DNA from: Chitinophagales bacterium 65-1
Lineage (GTDB): Bacteria; Bacteroidota; Bacteroidia; Chitinophagales; Chitinophagaceae
DNA length: 64,000 bases
Assembly: GCA_002050465.1 (NCBI GenBank)
Contig: MWYX01000059.1
Coordinates: 1 to 64,000, forward strand
Direction: 5' to 3'
A program made the translations under genes and the position numbers. This document shows, piece after piece, positions 57,192 through 64,000 of the stretch (positions are counted from its first letter, which is position 1; the number at the start of each line of letters is the position of its first letter). Below the pieces are notes generated by a model that did no database searches, was not told the origin of the DNA, and saw only the letters and a program-made list of their open reading frames with translations.

Positions 57192-59696
57192 TTGATACTA
57201 ATAAAAACCAAGGGATATAGCATCATTTCAGATTGGCTTGCAGCTAAAGGGAACCAACCATTTGCTTTCCAGGAAGAAACATGGCAGCATATAATTGAAA
57301 AAAGATCAGGATTGGTGAATGCGCCAACAGGCTGCGGAAAAACTTATTCTATTTTTCTTGGCGCAATAATAGATTTTATTAATAATCATTCAACCGATTA
57401 CAAAACCAAACAGAAGAACGGATTACAATTATTATGGATAACACCTTTACGTGCATTGGCTAAAGATATTGGCCGTGCAATGCAAGAAGTTATAGTAGAG
57501 CTGGATATGAAATGGGAAATAGGCATTAGAAATGGTGATACAGAAATAAGTGAACGGCAAAAACAAAAGAGGCAAATGCCGGAAGTGCTAATCATAACTC
57601 CTGAGAGCATGCAGCTGCTTTTAGCACAGAAACATTATCCTGATTTTTTTAAAACATTAAAAATTATTGCTGTAGATGAATGGCATGAATTATTGGGAAG
57701 TAAAAGAGGTGTACAAGTAGAATTGGCTATTTCAAGATTAGTAGCATTAAATAAGCTTCAAGCCGGAAGCCGGAAGCTGCAAGTATGGGGAATATCAGCA
57801 ACCATTGGAAACCTAGAACAAGCTAGGGAAGTGCTGCTCTCCCCGCTTTCCATGTGGAGAGGGGAAGGGGGTGAGGTAGTTACCGCAGAAATAAAAAAGA
57901 AAATTGAGATAGAATCTTTAATACCAGACGAGATAGAAACGTATCCCTGGGCAGGACATATTGGGATAAAACTCGTTCACAAAGTGATCCCTATTATTGA
58001 GCAAAGTACAACTACACTCATCTTTATAAACACAAGAGGAATGAGTGAGCAATGGTATCAGGGAATATTAAATGCGGCTCCCGAACTGGCCGGGGCTATT
58101 GCCTTACATCATGGAAGCGTTGAGCTTGAGCTTCGCAGCTGGATAGAAGAAAATCTGCATACAGGAAAATTAAAAGTGGTTGTCTGTACCTCAAGTCTTG
58201 ATTTAGGAGTTGATTTCAGGCCTGTTGAAACGGTAATACAGGTTGGCTCACCCAAAGGCGTTTCAAGATTTTTACAACGGGCAGGAAGAAGCGGACATCA
58301 GCCGGATGCTACCAGTAAAATTTATTTTCTTCCAACCCATTCATTGGAATTAGTTGAAGCCGCAGCATTGAAAGAGGCCACAGAAAAAAGATTTATCGAG
58401 GATCGTGAGCCAAGAATTTTATGCTTTGATGTACTGATACAATATTTAAGTACGCTTGCTATTTCAGATGGATTTAACCAAGAGGAACTTTATAAAGAAA
58501 TAATATCAACACATTGTTATAGTGAAATTACAGAAGATGAATGGCATCAGCTTTTACAATTTATAACTGCAGGTGGCATTGCACTGCAGCAATATGATGA
58601 TTTTAAAAAAGTAGAGATAATAAATGGTATGTATAAAATAAATAACCGGAGGATGGCCATGCGGCATCGCATGAACATAGGGACGATTGTTGGTGAACCC
58701 ATGATGAAGGTTAAATTTATCAGTGGTGGCTTTATTGGGGCTGTTGAAGAATGGTTTGTTTCAAGATTGCAGCCGGGGAATGTTTTTACGCTGGCTGGCA
58801 GAAACCTGGAGTTTGTAATGATAAAAGACATGACCGTATTGGTAAGAAAATCCAACTCGCAAAAATCTATGGTGCCCAGCTGGCAGGGAAGCAGAATGCC
58901 GCTTTCAGCAAAGCTTGGTTTTATGCTGAGAAAGAAATTTGACGAGGCCGCTGACCTCTCTAAATCTCTCCTGAAGGGGAAGACTTGCGACGAACTTACC
59001 GTCTTGAAACCTCTCTTCGAATTACAACAATACTTATCTCATATACCAAAAGAAAATGAACTGCTGATAGAGCAAATTGAAACCAAAGATGGCTATCATC
59101 TTTTCGTTTTTCCTTTTGAAGGAAGACTGGTGCATGAGGCTATAGCAGCTATATTGGCATATCGAATAAGCCAGATAACACCAATAACATTTTCCTTAGC
59201 GATGAATGATTACAGCTTTGAACTTCTGAGCGATCAACCAATACCGGTTGATGATTCTAATGTATATGAATTATTTTCTCCAAACAATTTATTGAATGAT
59301 ATTCATAAAAGCGTGAACAGTTCAGAAATGGCAAGAAGAAAATTCAGGGAAATTGCTGTTATCGGCGGACTTATTTTCCAGGGGCTTCCGGGGCAACAAA
59401 AAAAGGCAAGACATATCCAGGCTTCTGCATCGTTGTTGTATAATGTGTTTGCAGAATATGATCCCAATAATCTTTTACTAAGACAGGCACATAATGAAGT
59501 AATGGAACAGGAAATGCAGGAAGCCCGTTTAAGAAATATGCTGGAACGAATTCAAAAAGGGAATATCATCATTACATTTCCAAAGCGGTTAACCCCATTT
59601 TGTTTCCCGGTTAAAGTAGATAGCTTACGGCAGGATCTTTCATCAGAAAAACTGGAAGACAGGGTAAAGCGTATGCAGATGCAACTTGAGAAATGA
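57192..59696 (+). CDS. Ligase-associated Lhr-type DEXH-box helicase
   Basis: NAPTGCGKTYS, WITPLRALAKD, DEWHELLGSKRGVQVELAISRL, WGISATIGN, RAGRSGHQPDATS; TTG start. Confidence 0.94.
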   Translation: MILIKTKGYSIISDWLAAKGNQPFAFQEETWQHIIEKRSGLVNAPTGCGKTYSIFLGAIIDFINNHSTDYKTKQKNGLQLLWITPLRALAKDIGRAMQEVIVELDMKWEIGIRNGDTEISERQKQKRQMPEVLIITPESMQLLLAQKHYPDFFKTLKIIAVDEWHELLGSKRGVQVELAISRLVALNKLQAGSRKLQVWGISATIGNLEQAREVLLSPLSMWRGEGGEVVTAEIKKKIEIESLIPDEIETYPWAGHIGIKLVHKVIPIIEQSTTTLIFINTRGMSEQWYQGILNAAPELAGAIALHHGSVELELRSWIEENLHTGKLKVVVCTSSLDLGVDFRPVETVIQVGSPKGVSRFLQRAGRSGHQPDATSKIYFLPTHSLELVEAAALKEATEKRFIEDREPRILCFDVLIQYLSTLAISDGFNQEELYKEIISTHCYSEITEDEWHQLLQFITAGGIALQQYDDFKKVEIINGMYKINNRRMAMRHRMNIGTIVGEPMMKVKFISGGFIGAVEEWFVSRLQPGNVFTLAGRNLEFVMIKDMTVLVRKSNSQKSMVPSWQGSRMPLSAKLGFMLRKKFDEAADLSKSLLKGKTCDELTVLKPLFELQQYLSHIPKENELLIEQIETKDGYHLFVFPFEGRLVHEAIAAILAYRISQITPITFSLAMNDYSFELLSDQPIPVDDSNVYELFSPNNLLNDIHKSVNSSEMARRKFREIAVIGGLIFQGLPGQQKKARHIQASASLLYNVFAEYDPNNLLLRQAHNEVMEQEMQEARLRNMLERIQKGNIIITFPKRLTPFCFPVKVDSLRQDLSSEKLEDRVKRMQMQLEK
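57753..57784. repeat. AAGC(T/C)-rich repeat AAGCTTCAAGCCGGAAGCCGGAAGCTGCAAGT in-frame in the helicase gene
   Basis: Internal GCCGGAA duplication; encodes KLQAGSRKLQV before WGISATIGN. Confidence 0.6.
57837..57877. repeat. GC-rich element CTCTCCCCGCTTTCCATGTGGAGAGGGGAAGGGGGTGAGGT in-frame in the helicase gene
   Basis: CTCTCC/GGAGAG inverted repeat plus G-rich tail; encodes LSPLSMWRGEGGEV. Confidence 0.7.
58955..58986. repeat. GC-rich element CCTCTCTAAATCTCTCCTGAAGGGGAAGACTT in-frame in the helicase gene
   Basis: Aligns with the htpG element read on minus, CCTCCCTAAATCCCTCCAACGGAGGGACTT. Confidence 0.65.
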
Positions 59697-59776
59697 ATAT
59701 TTATTTTTACAACACATTTTCTGCCCAGTTAAAAAAACTGATAAGAGAAAGAATGAGTTGATCAATCCAAACATAA

Positions 59777-61393
59777 GTGAATTTATTATCCGGAATAAAT
59801 AAAATTGAAAATACTAACCGATGGAATAACTGGCTTTTCCTGCTGGTTATCGTTTTACTATTATACGGATATCTGGCAGCCCTGGGGACGTTACCTGTTG
59901 ACAACAGAACTGATGAAGGCCGCAGGGCTTTAGTTACAGCAGAAATGAGAATAAGCGGCGATTATTTTACACCAACATTGTACGCCCAACCTTATCTAAA
60001 TAAACCTCCTTTATACAATTGGATAATCGCTTCCTCATTCCATGTATTGGGAAGTTATTCATCGTTTGCACTAAGATTACCTGTTATTATTTCTCTTTTT
60101 ATCATGGGGTTTTGTATTTACTATTTTGTAAAAAGATACGTAAATAATACAGTGGCCCTGCTAAGCGCTATTACATTTTTAACTAATGGCAGAATACTGA
60201 TTTATGATTCACTGCAGGGGTTAATAGATATTTCTTTTGGATTGATAATGTACACTTCGATGATGCTTGTATACCACCTGGATAAAAAGAAAAAAATTGA
60301 ATTATTATTTCTCATAACATATTTCTTAACAGCTATAGCCTTCCTGATGAAGGGCTTGTCTGCGGTTGTATGCCAGGGTATTACCTTAACTATATATTTT
60401 ATTTATACAAAACGAATCAGGCTGCTATTCTCACTATCGCATTTTACAGGCATTTTATTATTTCTGATAATCACCGGAGGTTATTATTTAATCTATTTTC
60501 AAAAAAATAATTTTGAGCCTCTTCTACTTTTTAAAAAACTGCTTACAGAAAGTACTGACAGAACAATCGTTAAATTTTCGATAGGTGATATCATTCTTCA
60601 TGTAGTAACATATCCTTTCAAGCTTTTATACCATTATGCTCCGTGGATGATACTGTTAGTATTATTATTTCGGAAAGGTTTTTATCAAAAACTAAACAGT
60701 AACCCATTCATTTTTTATAATGCTGTTATTTTTTTAAGCAACTTTATTATTTACTGGTCTTCTCCGGAGGTATATGCCCGTTATCTTTTTTTTATACTTC
60801 CTTTGTTATTTACAGTGTTAACTTTTTTTTACTATGAATATAAAAATTCGGAGGACTGGAAAAATAAATTCATTTCATATGTTTTTGGGGGCTGGCTTCT
60901 GTTACTGCCTGCGGTTTGTTTACTATTTCCGTTTATTAAAATGACAAATTCTATTAATTATGTCTGGATTAAATCAATGGCTTTATGTATAGCTTTTGTT
61001 GGCGTATGCCTTATCTTTTTTAAATCACAATTGAATAAAATACTTGTTTTTGCACTTGCCCTGGCATTAATGCGAATTGGATTCAATTGGTTTGTGGTAG
61101 ATCAGCGGGGAGAAAGTTTAAGACAATTAGAAAAAGATGCTTCAATAATATCCCACATAACAAAAAATAAGCCTATGTATATACTTAGCGGAAGTGATGT
61201 AGGTAATCTGGATGGATTTGCATTTCACCTAAATATAAGTAGAAATGATATTCTACAACTAACTGATAGTATTAAAAAAGATAATTTTTACATAACCGAT
61301 AAACTCCATTTGCAAAATCACCAGGTTAAAGTGTTTCATGAGTTTAATAATGAAAAGCCATATCATTTATACCTGGTCCAGTTCACGCAATAA
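59777..61393 (+). CDS. Glycosyltransferase family 39 / ArnT-like membrane protein
   Basis: DNRTDEGRRALVTAEMRISGDYFTPTLYAQPYLNKPPLYNW N-terminal motif, many TM helices; GTG start. Confidence 0.88.
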   Translation: MNLLSGINKIENTNRWNNWLFLLVIVLLLYGYLAALGTLPVDNRTDEGRRALVTAEMRISGDYFTPTLYAQPYLNKPPLYNWIIASSFHVLGSYSSFALRLPVIISLFIMGFCIYYFVKRYVNNTVALLSAITFLTNGRILIYDSLQGLIDISFGLIMYTSMMLVYHLDKKKKIELLFLITYFLTAIAFLMKGLSAVVCQGITLTIYFIYTKRIRLLFSLSHFTGILLFLIITGGYYLIYFQKNNFEPLLLFKKLLTESTDRTIVKFSIGDIILHVVTYPFKLLYHYAPWMILLVLLFRKGFYQKLNSNPFIFYNAVIFLSNFIIYWSSPEVYARYLFFILPLLFTVLTFFYYEYKNSEDWKNKFISYVFGGWLLLLPAVCLLFPFIKMTNSINYVWIKSMALCIAFVGVCLIFFKSQLNKILVFALALALMRIGFNWFVVDQRGESLRQLEKDASIISHITKNKPMYILSGSDVGNLDGFAFHLNISRNDILQLTDSIKKDNFYITDKLHLQNHQVKVFHEFNNEKPYHLYLVQFTQ

Positions 61394-61408
61394 GCTTATT
61401 TTTTTTAC

Positions 61409-62071
61409 ATGCAACAGCAATTATTTATTTTAAAAAATAACCACCTCTGGCTTTCCGCTGAGCGTTGCATTTTTTGGGAAGAAGAAAAAGCATTGATATT
61501 ATCTGATCTTCATTTTGGTAAAACAGGGCACTTTAGAAAATCAGGTATTGGTGTTCCGCAAAACATATTTAAAGAAGACCTGCAGCGATTATTTGCGCAG
61601 GTACAATTCTTTAACCCATTGCAACTATTTATTGTAGGTGATCTTTTTCACAGCCATGCCAATAAAGAAATGGATATGTTCCTAAAATGGAGAAATGATC
61701 TTGCTCATTTACAAATACGGCTTATAAGAGGAAACCATGATATTCTTGCAAAAAAATATTATAAAGAGGCTAATATCGATGTAACAAAACAAAAACTTTC
61801 AGTAAATAATTTTTGTTTTACACATGATATTAATGAAACCTGCGAAGAGGAATCTTCTAATACCAACTTCACTTTTTCAGGCCATGTTCATCCCGGCATT
61901 TACATGAATGGAATAGGAAAGCAGTCTTTACGCTTTCCATGTTTTTACTTTACCAAAGATTATGCAATACTGCCCGCATTCAGCCATTTTACCGGGCTTT
62001 ATAAGATAAATCCGAAAAAAACTGATAAAGTTTTTGCACTGGTTCAAAACAGAATCGTAAAAATTCAATAG
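61409..62071 (+). CDS. pdeM: Ligase-associated metallophosphoesterase/endonuclease (PdeM/MPE)
   Basis: LSDLHFGKTGHFRKSGIGVP, VGDLFHSHAN, RGNHD, FSGHVHPGI. Confidence 0.92.
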   Translation: MQQQLFILKNNHLWLSAERCIFWEEEKALILSDLHFGKTGHFRKSGIGVPQNIFKEDLQRLFAQVQFFNPLQLFIVGDLFHSHANKEMDMFLKWRNDLAHLQIRLIRGNHDILAKKYYKEANIDVTKQKLSVNNFCFTHDINETCEEESSNTNFTFSGHVHPGIYMNGIGKQSLRFPCFYFTKDYAILPAFSHFTGLYKINPKKTDKVFALVQNRIVKIQ

Positions 62072-62075
62072 AAGA

Positions 62076-63284
62076 TTATGCTTTCTGTCTTCTCCTTTTC
62101 AATTCCTTTTTAATAAGCTGCAACTCTCTTCCGGTTTGACCGCTTACGGATGAATTTTCCTGTGCTCTTCTCATTAAATATGGAACAACATCTTTTAGCG
62201 GCCCGAATGGCAAATATTTGCTTACTGAACATCCTGCTTTGGCAAGATTAAAAGTAATATTATCACTCATGCCAAGCAATTGAGAATAGTGTACATGAGA
62301 ATGATTTAGTGGAAGATTTTTTTGCTGAAGAAGTTGTGTAGCATTAAGATTACTGTATTCATTATGAGATGCTACAATTACGAATAATTTATCAAGTTGT
62401 TCCATGGAAAATTCTATTGCTGCATTATAATCGTTATCTGTGCTTTCCTTATCATGTTGAATAGGTGATGGATAATTCATGGCTGTAGCTCGTCTTCTTT
62501 CTTTTTCCATGTAAGCCCCTCTCACCAGTTTAACACCTAAAATAAAATTATTCTTTTGCGCTTCAGCTAAACTGTCTTTAAAAAACTGTAACCTATCATG
62601 CCTGTAAAGCTGTATAGTGTTATAAACAACCACTTTGCTTTTATTAAACCTTTCCATCATTTGCATAGTGAGTGCATCCACCGGATCCTGTATCCATGTT
62701 TCTTCAGCATCTACTAACACACCTACATTATTTCTTTGCGCTGCTTCGCAAATCTTTATCAACCGAATAACAACTTTATTCCATTCTGCTTTTTCGTTGT
62801 CTGTTAAAGCCTCAATATTTATTCTTCCTTCCACGCCGCTTTTATTATCTGCTGCTGTATCTAACTTTTTCAACAACCCAAACCTTGCAAAGCCGGTAAG
62901 CTTGATGCTGATAAAAGGTATACTTGGCTGTGTTGCTGCATATTGAATAACCTTAATAAATTCATCAGCAGCTTTATCAAAACTATCCTCACCTTCTATC
63001 CCTTCAACACCATAATCCAAAATTACCTGCACATTATATTGCGCTAATTTATCTGCAACTCCTGCAGTTTCCTGCAATGTTTCGCCGCCCACAAATTGTT
63101 TAAAAATAGTATTTCGAATAATACCATTTATGGGCAGGTGAGCTTTTATAGCCCAGGGAGTTAACCGTGTTCCTAATTTTACCAGCCACCCAATACCCAT
63201 AGAAGAGAAAAGGAATTTTGCTTTCTTTAATTCTTTGGTTGTTTTGTAGGCAAATGCCAATTCAGTATTATCAAAAGAGACCAT
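62076..63284 (-). CDS. Proline dehydrogenase (monofunctional)
   Basis: FVGGETLQETAGVADKLAQYNVQVILDYGVEG, ISIKLTGFAR, LGVKLVRGAYMEKER, SHNEYSN. Confidence 0.93.
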   Translation of the reverse strand: MVSFDNTELAFAYKTTKELKKAKFLFSSMGIGWLVKLGTRLTPWAIKAHLPINGIIRNTIFKQFVGGETLQETAGVADKLAQYNVQVILDYGVEGIEGEDSFDKAADEFIKVIQYAATQPSIPFISIKLTGFARFGLLKKLDTAADNKSGVEGRINIEALTDNEKAEWNKVVIRLIKICEAAQRNNVGVLVDAEETWIQDPVDALTMQMMERFNKSKVVVYNTIQLYRHDRLQFFKDSLAEAQKNNFILGVKLVRGAYMEKERRRATAMNYPSPIQHDKESTDNDYNAAIEFSMEQLDKLFVIVASHNEYSNLNATQLLQQKNLPLNHSHVHYSQLLGMSDNITFNLAKAGCSVSKYLPFGPLKDVVPYLMRRAQENSSVSGQTGRELQLIKKELKRRRQKA

Positions 63285-63433
63285 ATAAAAATTTGGAAAC
63301 CGAAATTACTGATTTGATAATTGATTACTAATTAAGGATTAGTTAACGCATAATCTACTTTATCCACTTATATACTTTAGGTCCTCTATTTACTTTATAT
63401 ACTCATCAAAGGTATCTTTACAAAAAAATAAAA

Positions 63434-63946
63434 ATGGAAAGAAAAAAGCCATCAGAAAGTTTAATAATAATGACGGAACTGGTATTGCCCAACGATACCA
63501 ATGTTTTTGGAAATTTGATGGGCGGAAGATTGATGTACTGGATGGATATTGGAGCCGCTCTTTCAGCCACAAAACACTCAGGTTCTCCCGTAGTAACTGC
63601 TTCTGTAGATAATATATCTTTTACAAATCCAATAAGGCTTGGCAATGTGGTTCATATTGAAGCTAAGGTAACAAGAGCCTTTAATACCAGCATGGAAGTT
63701 CATTTAAATGTTTGGGGAGAAGATATTATCCGGCAGCATAAATATAAAAGTAATGAGGCCTATTATACATTTGTAGCCCTTGACCCACATGGAAAACCTA
63801 AACCAGTAATTACTGCTGAACCTCAAACAGAGTATGAAATAAAATTATTTGAAGGTGCATTGCGCAGGAGACAAATAAGATTGATTTTAGGGGGAAAAAT
63901 GAAACCTAAGGATGCAAAGGAATTGAAAGCTTTATTCAGTTCATAG
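63434..63946 (+). CDS. Hotdog-fold acyl-CoA thioesterase (YciA/BACH-like)
   Basis: LVLPNDTNVFGNLMGGRLMYWMDIGAALSATKHSGSPVVTASVDNISFTNPI. Confidence 0.93.
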   Translation: MERKKPSESLIIMTELVLPNDTNVFGNLMGGRLMYWMDIGAALSATKHSGSPVVTASVDNISFTNPIRLGNVVHIEAKVTRAFNTSMEVHLNVWGEDIIRQHKYKSNEAYYTFVALDPHGKPKPVITAEPQTEYEIKLFEGALRRRQIRLILGGKMKPKDAKELKALFSS

Positions 63947-64000
63947 TTCATAGCTAATAGTTAATAAGCCCCACCTATAAACCATGAACTATCAGCCATG
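63938..64000. repeat. Inverted short-repeat block AGTTCATAGTTCATAG ... ACCATGAACTATCAGCCATG
   Basis: Same tandem-plus-inverted layout as the other intergenic blocks; starts within the thioesterase stop region. Confidence 0.55.

Noticed and set aside
1-64000. CRISPR arrays, prophage, toxin-antitoxin, defence system or BGC
   Set aside because: No regular repeat-spacer pattern, cas, integrase, phage structural, NRPS/PKS or defence genes recognised
1-64000. tRNA or rRNA genes
   Set aside because: No convincing T-loop (GGTTCGAATCC-like) with paired acceptor stems was seen by eye; a tRNAscan/Infernal run would be decisive

Overview
The window looks like a chromosomal segment from a Bacteroidota bacterium, probably Chitinophagales/Sphingobacteriia-like. 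This rests on gene content (GH97, DUF4835/PorD, DUF4296, T9SS C-terminal signal, futalosine pathway), TAnnTTTG-type promoters and high AT content. It is mostly housekeeping: glmM, cysteine desulfurase, rluF-like, TDO, mutS, ubiA, ruvX, def, acyP, fabD, folE, two PTPS/QueD paralogs, mqnB/mqnD, scoAB, coaBC, rpoZ, bamD, ompA-like, polyprenyl synthase, recJ, htpG, guaA, proline dehydrogenase. There are no rRNAs, recognisable tRNAs, CRISPR arrays or intact transposases. Two things deserve follow-up. (1) The four-gene ligase-associated DNA repair set (Exo, Lig, Lhr-type helicase, PdeM/MPE endonuclease) lies in order over 51.6-62.1 kb. It is split by two insertions; one carries lipoprotein genes, a truncated gene and a duplicated promoter-like repeat in an otherwise empty intergenic block. 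(2) Short GC-rich palindromic elements occur throughout this AT-rich sequence. Some are read in frame inside conserved proteins (GlmM, HtpG, Lhr helicase, a hypothetical protein); others sit at gene ends or supply the bases just before start codons (ruvX, def, lig). Five of the coding-region elements fall in the Exo-Lig-Lhr genes. All functional calls come from reading the sequence; no database search was run.
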